DNA of 16,995 bases from DATBFX01 sp036558305 (lineage in GTDB: Bacteria; Chloroflexota; Chloroflexia; Thermomicrobiales; UBA6265). The notes under the pieces are model-generated. The model did no database searches. It worked only from the letters and a program-made list of their open reading frames with translations, and had not been told where the DNA came from. Numbering within the stretch: position 1 is the stretch's first letter; each line of letters begins with the position of its first letter. Below are positions 6,681-13,660 of this stretch, piece by piece. The stretch covers positions 1 to 16,995 of the forward strand of contig DATBFX010000432.1 of the NCBI GenBank assembly GCA_036558305.1. Reading direction: 5' to 3'. The position numbers and the translations under genes were made by a program.

Positions 6681-7745
6681 TCAGTAGGAAAACCATTTCT
6701 CCTGGGACCGGGCGAGCACTTCGAGCTCGTCGAAATTGTGCCAGCCCATCTGGCGCTCGCCGTCTTCGATCTCGTGGATGATGCGGACCAGGGTTTCGTT
6801 CAGGCGGACGTCGACGCCGCGGGCTTGGCCCTGGCGGACCATCTCGCCGAGAATCGGTTCGACCTCGGTTTTGCGACGGCGGACGACGAGGTCGTGCCAG
6901 ATCCCGGTGTGGTTCTTGGCGGAGGCACGGGAGCGGTCGCCGTACTCCTGGAGTGAGTCGAACGTCCGCTGGAGATCGGCGCGGTTCTGCGAGTCGTAGA
7001 GACCGGGGTCGAAGTCGCTGAAGGGTTCGAGGCGGTAGCCGAGGGCGGTCGCGACCGCGATCGCCTCGCGGCAGAGGGCAATGCAGACGCGCTTGTTGCG
7101 CTCCGAATCGAGGACGTCGCCGATCGGGGCATCGACGAGGGCGGTGGCGAAGGCGAGCGAAGCGTAGGCCTGCTTCGCCCAGAGGTAGCCGAGGATGTTA
7201 TCGGTGACGACGACCGGTTTGGCCGGGCGGATGAGGTCGGCGATCCGCTCCAGGCGAGCGGACGAGCGGCCATCGATTTCGCCCAGATAGACGTTGCCGC
7301 CGGCGCCTTCGAGGATCTGGCCGGGTCCCTTGTAGTCGGCGGCGAAGTTGACGAAGGCGCCGACGACGCGCTCTTTGCCGACTCGACGGGCGATAACGGC
7401 CTCCATGAGACCGTTTTGGAGGGAGACGATCGCGCCGCTCGCGGCGAGTTTGGGAGCGATGACGTCAAGCGCGGCTTCGGTGTCCTGTCCCTTGACCGCG
7501 AGAAGGACGAGATCGAGTTCGCCGGGGAGGTCATCGGGGAGGGCGGCGTTGACAGGGACGGTGAAGTCGCCGTGGTCGCCGAAGACGTGGAGCCCGTGCT
7601 CGTTCATGCAGCGGACGTGATCGGCGGCCTTGTCGACGAGGAGGACGGCGTGGCCCGCGCGTTGGGCATAGGCGCCGATGAGGCCGCCGATCGCGCCCGC
7701 GCCGTAGATCACAGGCTTGCGGTTGGAATTCTGTGCTTCCGCCAT
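6681..7745 (-). CDS. panE: 2-dehydropantoate 2-reductase (ketopantoate reductase) family protein
   Basis: This 354-residue cytosolic protein follows the ApbA/PanE layout. The N-terminal Rossmann domain has the NADP-binding loop G15-A-G-A-I-G-G21, then LLAVKGQDT (K85), SLQNG (N111) and VVGAFVNFAA. The C-terminal helical domain carries the catalytic lysine K191 in YLWAKQAYAS and the RRRKTEVEPILGEMVRQG segment that corresponds to the substrate-binding part (usually RPTEID..NG). Family members reduce ketopantoate to pantoate in CoA synthesis. Paralogues act on other 2-keto acids, and at 354 residues this one is longer than E. coli PanE (~300), so it may be a paralogue. The ATG at 7745 has no clear Shine-Dalgarno sequence, and a leaderless or short-leader transcript is possible. 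It follows rpoN on the same strand after 155 bp. Family confidence is high; exact substrate is moderate. Confidence 0.8.
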   Translation of the reverse strand: MAEAQNSNRKPVIYGAGAIGGLIGAYAQRAGHAVLLVDKAADHVRCMNEHGLHVFGDHGDFTVPVNAALPDDLPGELDLVLLAVKGQDTEAALDVIAPKLAASGAIVSLQNGLMEAVIARRVGKERVVGAFVNFAADYKGPGQILEGAGGNVYLGEIDGRSSARLERIADLIRPAKPVVVTDNILGYLWAKQAYASLAFATALVDAPIGDVLDSERNKRVCIALCREAIAVATALGYRLEPFSDFDPGLYDSQNRADLQRTFDSLQEYGDRSRASAKNHTGIWHDLVVRRRKTEVEPILGEMVRQGQARGVDVRLNETLVRIIHEIEDGERQMGWHNFDELEVLARSQEKWFSY

Positions 7746-7781
7746 GCGGCGGATTGTCGCACAGAGGAGGAGCGATCGTCG

Positions 7782-7814
7782 GGGCGCATCGCCCAGAGGG
7801 CACCCGGTGCGCCC
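7782..7814. terminator. Structured intergenic hairpin between rpoN and panE-like gene
   Basis: The outer arms GGGCGCA (7782-7788) and TGCGCCC (7808-7814) pair perfectly. Inside them GCCC (7791-7794) and GGGC (7798-7801) can pair around AGA. The structure is GC-rich and lies ~90 bp past the rpoN stop and ~40 bp before panE. It has no T-tract in either direction, so it could slow or end transcription only by a non-canonical route, or stabilise an mRNA end. The call is tentative. Confidence 0.35.
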
Positions 7815-7900
7815 GGCAGAAGGACGCAGCGCGCCGCGATCGGCAACACGAACGCACCAGATTCGCCGTGGGAGGTGCGCCCCGAGGCGCTATGCCGTGG

Positions 7901-9361
7901 CTAACGCACGGTCGACGGGAGGATGCGCAGCTCGGCCCGGTATTTGGCGACGGTGCGGCGGGCGATGCGGTAACCGCGCTGGAGGAGGAGTTCGCGGATG
8001 CGCATGTCGGAGAGCGGGTGCCCAGCCTCCGACTCGTTTTCGATCAGTTCCTTGATGACGTCTTTGATGCTCAGCGACGGCGTGAAGAAGTCGCTGAAGG
8101 GGATGACCTTGCGATTGGGGAGCATGACGTACTTGTTGGCGGTGGCGCGGCTGACGGTCGACTCGTGGACGCCGATCTGCTGCGCGACCTGGGACCGGGT
8201 CAGCGGTTTGAGTTCGCGGACACCCTCGCGCAGAAAGTCCTCCTGAAGCTCGCAGATGCAGGTGCTGATCTTGAGGAGGGTCTCGCGGCGTTGGTGGATC
8301 TTGCTGATGAACTGCTTGGCGCGGGAAACGGAGTCGCGGATGTGGTCGCGGTCCTCGTCGGACGTCTGGGCCATGACGGCGGCGGTCGCGGCTTCGTTTT
8401 CGGCCCTGGCGCGGCGGCGCAGGCGGGCGGCCAGACCCTCGTAGAGCGAATTGACGCGGAGCTGGGCCTGGGAGGAACCGGTGACTTCGACCTTCAGGTC
8501 GCCGTCGACGATCGCGATCAGCACGTCGGGTGCGACGTAAGGAGTCTTGGCGGGACTCTGCCAGGTTTTGGATTGGTGGTTCTGGAGCGGATGCGGGCTG
8601 AGGTAGGCCTGGATGAAGTCGTGCGCTTCGCCGACGTCCTCGGGCGAAACGTGCAGTTGCCGAGCGATGTGCTGATAGCGGTGGTTGCCGAGCTCGGTCA
8701 AATGGTCGTCGATGATCGGCTCGACCAACGGCGGAATCTCGACCTCCGACAGGCGCAGGAATTGCAGTTGGAGGAGGAGGCATTCGCGGAGGTCGCGGGC
8801 GGCAACACCTGCGGGCGCCATCTCTTGCACGACGCGGAGGACGCGTTCGACGTCGCCGACGTCGCATTGGCAGAGGGCGGTGATCTCGGCCAGATCGGCG
8901 TCGAGGAAACCGCGCTCGTCGAGGGCGTCGATCAGGCACTCGGCAATCGCGTAGTCGACCGGATCGAGGACCGTATGGACGTCGGCAAGGAGTTGCTGGG
9001 GCAGGTCCATCTCGTCGGCGATGAGGGTAACCTCGTCGAACTCCTCGTCGGCCGCGCGGGGCTGGTAGATGGTTTCGATGCGGTCGAAGTCGTCGTCGCC
9101 GCCTTCGGTCGGCTGCTGCGGTGTCTCGTTCTGGCTGACGAGACAGGTGGCGCAATAACCGCCTTCGATGGTGCCACCGCACAGCGGACAGGTCGTTCGA
9201 TCCTCCACCTCCAGGGCAGGGTTGGCGGAGAGTTCGGTGGCGATGACGGTCTCGAGCTCTTGCGACGAGAGGTTGAGCAGGTAGTTGGCTTCGATCAGGC
9301 GGGGCAGGTTGCGCTGGCGCTGTTCCTGCAGTTGATCGTAGTCGAGTTCCATCGCCACCAT
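7901..9361 (-). CDS. rpoN: RNA polymerase sigma-54 factor with inserted zinc ribbon
   Basis: This 486-residue sigma factor directs core RNA polymerase to -24/-12 promoters and needs an AAA+ enhancer-binding activator. Region I is at ~8-54 (LIEANYLLNLSSQELETVIATELSANPALEVED). Directly after it is a four-cysteine knuckle, C58-x2-C61 … C70-x2-C73 (CPLCGG … YCATC), that classic proteobacterial RpoN lacks. An acidic region II (~80-120) follows, then the core-binding domain (~120-300). The DNA-binding domain contains the HTH LTRSQVAQQIGVHESTVSRATANKYVMLP and the RpoN box A467-R-R-T-V-A-K-Y-R475 near the C-terminus. The start at 9361 has GGGAG 8 nt upstream; an ATG three codons later is an alternative. 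It lies 127 bp downstream of the glsB-like gene on the same strand, and a candidate sigma-54 promoter precedes both. No enhancer-binding protein gene is in the window. Confidence 0.95.
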   Translation of the reverse strand: MVAMELDYDQLQEQRQRNLPRLIEANYLLNLSSQELETVIATELSANPALEVEDRTTCPLCGGTIEGGYCATCLVSQNETPQQPTEGGDDDFDRIETIYQPRAADEEFDEVTLIADEMDLPQQLLADVHTVLDPVDYAIAECLIDALDERGFLDADLAEITALCQCDVGDVERVLRVVQEMAPAGVAARDLRECLLLQLQFLRLSEVEIPPLVEPIIDDHLTELGNHRYQHIARQLHVSPEDVGEAHDFIQAYLSPHPLQNHQSKTWQSPAKTPYVAPDVLIAIVDGDLKVEVTGSSQAQLRVNSLYEGLAARLRRRARAENEAATAAVMAQTSDEDRDHIRDSVSRAKQFISKIHQRRETLLKISTCICELQEDFLREGVRELKPLTRSQVAQQIGVHESTVSRATANKYVMLPNRKVIPFSDFFTPSLSIKDVIKELIENESEAGHPLSDMRIRELLLQRGYRIARRTVAKYRAELRILPSTVR

Positions 9362-9488
9362 TCTCTGTGCTCCCGTCGGTCATCTTCGACGTTCGAGGTT
9401 CGGAATCCAAATCGCCGGTCGTGCGCCGAGCCGTGTCGCCACCCGGCGCGCCCGGGCGGAGCGGGCGATTGCCGATTTCGCCGCACTC

Positions 9489-9749
9489 TCAGAGCCGCGT
9501 GGTCCGATCGACCGAGCGCATCAGCGAGAGGAGTGCGAGCGCGGCGGTGGCGGCGACGCCGAGCGATCCGAGCCGGGTCAGATTCGGTCCGACGCCGCGC
9601 GCGTCGAGGGCCCAACCGCCGAAAACGCCGCCGAGCATGCCGACGACCGCGGTCTGGAGAGCGCCACCCGGCGTCCGCCCCGGCACGACCAAGGACGCCG
9701 TGCCGCCGGCGGCGCAACCGATGAACAGCCACAGGATGACGCTTTCCAT
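9489..9749 (-). CDS. GlsB/YeaQ/YmgE-family (transglycosylase-associated) small membrane protein
   Basis: The protein has 86 residues and three hydrophobic segments (~3-22, ~32-50, ~58-78). The signature is Gly-rich: FIGCAAGGTASLVVPGRTPGG followed by TAVVGMLGGVFGGWAL, which is the normal pattern and length of this family. Members are general stress-response inner-membrane proteins of unclear biochemistry; the 'transglycosylase-associated' name is historical. The ATG at 9749 is supported by AAGGA 5 nt upstream. The frame remains open upstream to 9860, but that part is Arg-rich and unlike the family. It is the first gene of the minus-strand cluster and lies ~120 bp downstream of a -24/-12-type promoter, which makes sigma-54 control plausible. 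Confidence 0.85.
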   Translation of the reverse strand: MESVILWLFIGCAAGGTASLVVPGRTPGGALQTAVVGMLGGVFGGWALDARGVGPNLTRLGSLGVAATAALALLSLMRSVDRTTRL

Positions 9750-9869
9750 CCCGATCCTTGGTTCCGGTCGGTCGCGACGGGTCGGGCGAAGGCGCCCTTC
9801 GCTGCCTCGTCGGCCCTCAGTATCGAGCGATTGCGCAGGGCATCGCCAACCCGCGAGCACCGGTCTCTA

Positions 9870-9886
9870 TGCATACGGTGTGCCAA
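9870..9886 (-). promoter_or_regulatory. Candidate sigma-54 (-24/-12) promoter for glsB-rpoN
   Basis: Read on the minus strand, 9886 to 9870 is TTGGCACACCGTATGCA. The invariant GG (9884-9883) and GC (9872-9871) are separated by exactly 10 nt. The -24 half TTGGCAC matches the YTGGCAC consensus fully; the -12 half ATGCA differs from TTGCW at one position. The start of transcription would be near 9859, leaving a ~110-nt leader before the glsB-like ATG. The reading was made by eye, without a score against a background model. Confidence 0.55.
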
Positions 9887-9983
9887 CCCGAAATGGATGG
9901 ATTTGCGGGATGTTTGACCGCCGGCATGGACGGTAGCGCACGCTCGCGAAGCCGGCATTTGCTCATCGTGGGAGGCTGCATTG

Positions 9984-10006
9984 TCACCGGGCGCACGAGC
10001 CGGTGA
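9984..10006. promoter_or_regulatory. Inverted repeat, possible enhancer-binding site
   Basis: TCACCGG (9984-9990) and CCGGTGA (10000-10006) are perfect arms around 9 bp. The centre lies ~135 bp upstream of the predicted sigma-54 start on the minus strand, inside the usual range for activator sites of AAA+ enhancer-binding proteins. It could equally regulate the rightward operon. No activator family can be named from the sequence. Confidence 0.35.
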
Positions 10007-10168
10007 ATCGGTGGCGCCGGTAGAGTATCGTGGGACTCGGACCGGACGCGGTCCCGAGTGTCGCCAGGCTGCGCGGCGGTGGCATCGGTCATGCTGGCCG
10101 TGTGATCGGGGCAGCGCATCGTTCCGGGGGGAAGGACACGCTGAGGGCCGTGCGGGAGGTCGATGCCG

Positions 10169-10606
10169 ATGAGGAATTCTCCGCGTCTCCCTGCCGTGGC
10201 GCTCGCCGTCGCGCTCGTCCTGGCCGCCACCGTCTGGTTGACCCACGATCAAGGCCCGCTTACCGAGTTGGAGTTGGGCGGCGTCGCCTGGGCCATCGGG
10301 TTGACGATTTTCGGCTTGCAGGGGTTGCTGTCGGTTCTGGTCGAAGGCCAGGAGTTGCAGCCGGGTCGGATGCCACCTCGCTTGACCGACCTGCTGAGCG
10401 TGGGGATCGTGATCTTCTCGGTGGCGCTCCTGGCGACGGCGACCGGGCTCGCCTACGGGTTGACGGCCGATTGGAGCACCGAGGCCATCGGGGTGCTGGC
10501 CGGGGCGGGTTGCCTGGCGCTGGCGTTCCTGCTGGTGTTCTACAAGGAAGGATTCGTCGGCGACGAGGCCGGTTTCGACGAACGCGAGGACGGCGTTCCC
10601 TGGTAA
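10169..10606 (+). CDS. Small four-helix membrane protein of the bc-complex operon, unknown function
   Basis: I do not recognise a named family. The 145-residue product has four predicted membrane segments (~8-26, ~38-58, ~75-97, ~105-125) and an acidic cytosolic-type tail (GDEAGFDEREDGVPW). Two ATGs are possible, 10163 and 10169. GGAGGT at 10156-10161 is too close to the first and 7-8 nt from the second, so 10169 is chosen. It lies 16 bp upstream of the Rieske gene on the same strand, so the three genes should be cotranscribed. It could be an accessory or assembly subunit of the menaquinol:cytochrome c reductase, but it carries no heme-binding CxxCH or conserved histidine pairs that would show a redox role. 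Confidence 0.7.
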   Translation: MRNSPRLPAVALAVALVLAATVWLTHDQGPLTELELGGVAWAIGLTIFGLQGLLSVLVEGQELQPGRMPPRLTDLLSVGIVIFSVALLATATGLAYGLTADWSTEAIGVLAGAGCLALAFLLVFYKEGFVGDEAGFDEREDGVPW

Positions 10607-10622
10607 GGCAAGGTAAGGCGAG

Positions 10623-11210
10623 ATGTCCAGCGGCGATGCGATTTCGACGAACGACGAACCAGGGAACGAGGCGGCACTGGACGTCCATCCGAGCCGTCGC
10701 ACCCTGCTCAAGTGGTTGATGGGGATCGGCACCGGCGCGTTCGCACTGGCCTTCGCGGTGCCGGCGCTCGCGATTCGGACGCTCCACCAGACCCGGAAGA
10801 CGGTTGCGGCCGGCGACACCCTGGTCTACGCGACCGGCAATCACGCGGGGCAGCCGGTCATCGCCGACCAGATTCAGGCCGGTCAGGGTCTGCAGGCGTT
10901 CCCGGAAGGGAAGTCTGACAACCAGGACAACCTGGTGGAACTGGTCCGGATTGCGCAGGGAAGTGGGACCGACGGTCTGGTCGCATTCAGTGCGATTTGC
11001 ACTCACCTCGGCTGCTCGGTGATTGCGCAACCGAATCCGGAGGGGATCATCGTCTGTCCGTGTCACGGCAGCATGTACGACCCGGCGCACGACGCGAAGG
11101 TGGTGCACGGCCCGGCCCCACGCCCATTGCCTTCCCTGCCGATCACGCTGGGCGCGAACGGAGCGGTCGCGGCGGACGGCGGATTCAGCGGACCGGTCGG
11201 GCCACAGTGA
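10623..11210 (+). CDS. qcrA: Rieske [2Fe-2S] subunit of menaquinol:cytochrome c reductase
   Basis: This 195-residue protein has a Tat-type N-terminal anchor: SRRTLLKWL with R25-R26, then a hydrophobic helix at ~33-51 that stays in the membrane in Rieske proteins. The soluble cluster domain carries both signature loops, C126-T-H128-L-G-C131 and C145-P-C147-H148-G-S. C126, H128, C145 and H148 bind the cluster and C131-C147 form the disulfide, so every key residue is present. It oxidises menaquinol at the Qo site and passes the electron to a c-type cytochrome. AAGG-type purines precede the ATG. The gene follows the small membrane protein by 16 bp and precedes cytochrome b, from which it is separated by a heptad-repeat array. 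Confidence 0.93.
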   Translation: MSSGDAISTNDEPGNEAALDVHPSRRTLLKWLMGIGTGAFALAFAVPALAIRTLHQTRKTVAAGDTLVYATGNHAGQPVIADQIQAGQGLQAFPEGKSDNQDNLVELVRIAQGSGTDGLVAFSAICTHLGCSVIAQPNPEGIIVCPCHGSMYDPAHDAKVVHGPAPRPLPSLPITLGANGAVAADGGFSGPVGPQ

Positions 11211-11212
11211 GC

Positions 11213-11309
11213 GAGTTACGAGTCACAAGTCTCAAGTTACAAGTCTCACGTTGCCCGGAGGCAGCCTGCGACTTGTGACTTGCGACCTGCGACCTGCGAC
11301 TTGAGACCA
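11213..11309. repeat. Back-to-back heptanucleotide repeat array between Rieske and cytochrome b genes
   Basis: Left arm, six contiguous 7-mers: GAGTTAC, GAGTCAC, AAGTCTC, AAGTTAC, AAGTCTC, ACGTTGC (11213-11254). A 13-bp spacer follows (11255-11267). Right arm, six contiguous 7-mers in reverse-complement sense: GCGACTT, GTGACTT, GCGACCT, GCGACCT, GCGACTT, GAGACCA (11268-11309). The arms can pair; exact matches include AGTCACAAGTC (11221-11231) with GACTTGTGACT (11270-11280) and GTCTCAAGT (11229-11237) with ACTTGAGAC (11299-11307). The array occupies almost the entire 115-bp gap and ends ~16 bp before the cytochrome b ATG. Confidence 0.85.
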
Positions 11310-11325
11310 CCTTGAGGAACGCGCG

Positions 11326-12972
11326 ATGCAACAATCCATGGATAAGCCCGTTGTGGGGTGGTTCGACGAGCGGTTGGGACTCCAAGCGTTCTATCGGAAG
11401 TACGGGCGCAAGGTGTTTCCGGTCCACTCGACGTACTTCTTCGGCGAGATGGCGTTGTTCTCGTTCGTCATCCTCGTCCTGACCGGCATCTACCTCGGAC
11501 TGATCTACGTGCCCTCCAATGCCGAGGTGGAGTTGAACGGGCAGACGGTGCCGCAGGCCTATGCCAGCGTGCAGTTGATCGAGTCCATCCCGGTGGCAAA
11601 CCTGTTCCGCAGCGTCCACCACTGGGCAGCCCACGTGATGGTGGCATCGATCGTCTTGCATTCGCTCCGCATCTACTTCACGGGGACGTACCGGAAACCG
11701 CGCGAGGTGAATTGGGCGATCGGGATCGTGCTGCTCGGGCTGACGCTGATGGCGGGGTTCGTCGGCTACTCCCTTCCGTACGACTCGTACGCGGTGACGG
11801 CGACCGGTATCGGCTATTCGATCGCGCGGTCGATCCCCTGGGTCGGCGGCGTCGCCGCCGAGCTCTTCTTCGGCGGCGCCTTCCCGACCCTCGGCAGCGT
11901 GCCGCGGCTCTACACGATCCACGTCTTCGTCGTGCCGGCACTGATCGCGCTGGTGATGAGTCTGCATCTGCTGATCGTCGTCAAGCAGAAGCACACCCAA
12001 CCCGGTTACGCCCGCAAGCTCTCGGAGCCGGGGAAGGTGCTGGGGGTGCCGCTCTGGCCGTACCAGGCGCTCCTCGCCGGTCAACTGCTGATGCTGATGT
12101 TCGGAGCGCTCTTCCTCCTCTCGGCCGTGGTGCCGCCGCACCCGCTCAAGGACTTCGGCCCGCCGGGACCGACCACGCCGGAGGTGAAACCGGATTGGTA
12201 CCTCCTCTGGATCTACGGCTTCCTGAAGATCGTGCCGAGTTGGACCGAGTTTCACCTGCTCGGGACGACCTTCTCCCCGAACTTCTACGGCGGACTGCTC
12301 TTCCCGGCCCTCGTTTTCGGGGTGATGACCTTCGCGCCGTGGTTGGACCGGACGAACCGGTGGGCGGTTCGCCGCTTCGAGTACCTAGAACCGCCGCGGC
12401 AAACACCGGTCCGCCTGTCCCTCGGGATCGCGGTCTTGAGTTTCGTCGGCACGCTCTTCGTGGCGGCCTACTACGACCAACTCGGGATGACGCTGTGGGA
12501 AATCTGGGCGATCGTGATCGCCGTACCGATCGTGATCGGCGGGGCCGTCTATCTTTGGAGCCGGCGGTGGGCGCAGATGATGCGGTTCGAACCGCGCGAG
12601 GAATTGCCGGTCGCGGGCGAGGACCGCGCGGTCGTGGTAACCCCGAGCCCGATTCCGCCGATGCCCCGCGACGACGCCCTCGTCGCGATCGCCACGCCAC
12701 CGATCGGCGAGACGCCACCGACGACCCCGGCGACGGTCGGCGACGACGGCTACGCACCGGCAACGATCGGCGAGCGTGGCGAACAGGCACGCGACAATCT
12801 GGTGTCGGCGCTCGCGGAACTCGGCGGTTTGGCGCCGGCGGTCGAGGGATTGCAGGGGCCGGAGTTGTTGGAGGCGCTGCAATACGTGGACGCGTTGCGG
12901 GCGAGTCTCGCCGAATCGGGTCAGTTGTTGCAGGGAGTAGTGCGGGGGGAGGAGGCGGAGCAGACGGAGTAA
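11326..12972 (+). CDS. qcrB: Cytochrome b subunit of menaquinol:cytochrome c reductase, full-length with C-terminal tail
   Basis: This 548-residue protein has the cytochrome b6-like N-domain and the subunit-IV-like part fused. Heme ligands are H98 and H112 in helix B (RSVHHWAAH … LHSLRIY) and H199 and H214 in helix D. The 15-residue gap in helix D is the b6 type; bc1 has 14. The Qo motif is P289-D-W-Y292, the PDWY form common in menaquinol-using complexes. No cysteine sits at the covalent heme c_n position (STYFFGEM). Membrane helices run to ~410. A ~128-residue cytosolic tail follows: Pro/Thr/Asp-rich linker ~425-475, then a probable helix ~483-540, which is unusual. GAGGA lies ~8 nt before the ATG. 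No cytochrome c gene follows; the next gene is convergent. The role is electron bifurcation from menaquinol with proton release across the membrane. Confidence 0.93.
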   Translation: MQQSMDKPVVGWFDERLGLQAFYRKYGRKVFPVHSTYFFGEMALFSFVILVLTGIYLGLIYVPSNAEVELNGQTVPQAYASVQLIESIPVANLFRSVHHWAAHVMVASIVLHSLRIYFTGTYRKPREVNWAIGIVLLGLTLMAGFVGYSLPYDSYAVTATGIGYSIARSIPWVGGVAAELFFGGAFPTLGSVPRLYTIHVFVVPALIALVMSLHLLIVVKQKHTQPGYARKLSEPGKVLGVPLWPYQALLAGQLLMLMFGALFLLSAVVPPHPLKDFGPPGPTTPEVKPDWYLLWIYGFLKIVPSWTEFHLLGTTFSPNFYGGLLFPALVFGVMTFAPWLDRTNRWAVRRFEYLEPPRQTPVRLSLGIAVLSFVGTLFVAAYYDQLGMTLWEIWAIVIAVPIVIGGAVYLWSRRWAQMMRFEPREELPVAGEDRAVVVTPSPIPPMPRDDALVAIATPPIGETPPTTPATVGDDGYAPATIGERGEQARDNLVSALAELGGLAPAVEGLQGPELLEALQYVDALRASLAESGQLLQGVVRGEEAEQTE

Positions 12973-12991
12973 GAACCCCTCGGTCCCGCCA

Positions 12992-13525
12992 TCACGCCCG
13001 GCGAATGCGAGTGATCGGCACCGGCGGGGTGAGGCGCTGTTCTTGATGGGGGGATTGCTGGATAGCGCGGACCACGTCCATCCCGGCGGTGACGCGGCCA
13101 AAGGCGGCAAATCCCTGTCCGTCCGGGTTGCGTGTGCCGCCGAAGTCGAGTTCCGGTTGGTCGCCGATGCAGATGAAGAACCCGGAGTTGGCGCTGTCGG
13201 GGGTGAAACGGGCCATCGAGATCGCGCCGTCGACGTGGCGGAGACCGGTGAGGCTCGTCCGTTCGAGCGGGATCGACGGTTCCCCCTCGCGGGGGTAGTC
13301 CGCGCTGATACCGCCCTGGATGACCTCGATTTTCACCGCATCGTTCGGTTGGTTCCCCATCGTCACGGTGCGGTGGAAGACCCCGCCGTCGTACGACCCG
13401 CCATCGACGTACCCGAGGAAGTTCGCCGCGGTGCCCGGCGCGGCTCCCGCGTCGAGTTCGACCGCGATCTCGCCGAGCGGGGTTTCGATCACGACCGGCA
13501 CCCGTTTCTCCGTAAGGCTGGGCAT
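12992..13525 (-). CDS. Cyclophilin-type peptidyl-prolyl cis-trans isomerase
   Basis: The 177-residue single-domain protein catalyses cis-trans isomerisation of X-Pro bonds. Cyclophilin landmarks: GEIAVELDAGAAPGTAANFLGYV (first strands and helix), FHRTV with the catalytic arginine R52, IQGG with Q70, MARFTPDSANSGFFICIGDQPELD (the SQFFI region), and FAAFGRVTAGMDVVRAI near the end. Between FHR and IQGG there are extra residues, and the segment is divergent from human CypA, as in many bacterial members. No signal peptide is seen, so it is cytoplasmic. The ATG at 13525 is where homology starts. An AAGGAG lies 12 nt upstream, which would also serve a GTG three codons earlier. The same frame stays open far upstream (to 14596), but that part is antisense to the LLM gene. 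It is convergent with qcrB. Confidence 0.88.
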   Translation of the reverse strand: MPSLTEKRVPVVIETPLGEIAVELDAGAAPGTAANFLGYVDGGSYDGGVFHRTVTMGNQPNDAVKIEVIQGGISADYPREGEPSIPLERTSLTGLRHVDGAISMARFTPDSANSGFFICIGDQPELDFGGTRNPDGQGFAAFGRVTAGMDVVRAIQQSPHQEQRLTPPVPITRIRRA

Positions 13526-13660
13526 CTCGGACACTCGCTCCTTGTCTGAGCCGGCGTTGGCGGCGGTCTGGGCATGAGTTGAGGCAGACGTTGCCCTGGC
13601 CCCATCATTGCGGGCACCGGACACGGCGTCAAGCCCGGCGGGGTGAACGGGGGGGGCAGG

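Larger units (their letters stand above)
9750..10168. other. 419-bp divergent control region between glsB-rpoN and the Rieske/cytochrome b operon
   Basis: I see no believable coding sequence here. It holds a -24/-12 promoter facing left (9870-9886), a 7-bp-arm inverted repeat (9984-10006), and a bulged hairpin in the likely leader of the rightward operon: ACTCGG-ACC (10035-10043) with GGT-C-CCGAGT (10050-10059). A TAGAGT (10021-10026) could be a -10 for the rightward operon but lacks a recognisable -35. On the minus strand TTGGCG and GATACT, 19 bp apart near 9818-9848, could form a weak housekeeping promoter for glsB. Confidence 0.6.

Noticed and set aside
9390..9412. tRNA-like T-arm sequence (GGTTCGGAATCC)
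   Set aside because: No matching acceptor, D- or anticodon arms are found around it on either strand. It is a chance match upstream of rpoN.
7733..9724. 663-codon open frame on the plus strand
   Set aside because: It is antisense to rpoN and the glsB-like gene. Its composition mirrors the complementary codons, and rpoN motifs are unmistakable on the other strand.
10021..10026. TAGAGT as -10 element of the bc-complex operon
   Set aside because: No -35-like hexamer lies 16-18 bp upstream, so I leave it as a remark in the control-region entry rather than call a promoter.
11213..11309. CRISPR array
   Set aside because: Units are only 7 bp, contiguous, without unique spacers, and the two halves are in opposite sense.
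11358..13046. 562-codon frame overlapping cytochrome b in another frame
   Set aside because: It is Arg/Gly/Asp-rich with no motif, while the cytochrome b frame has all heme ligands and PDWY.
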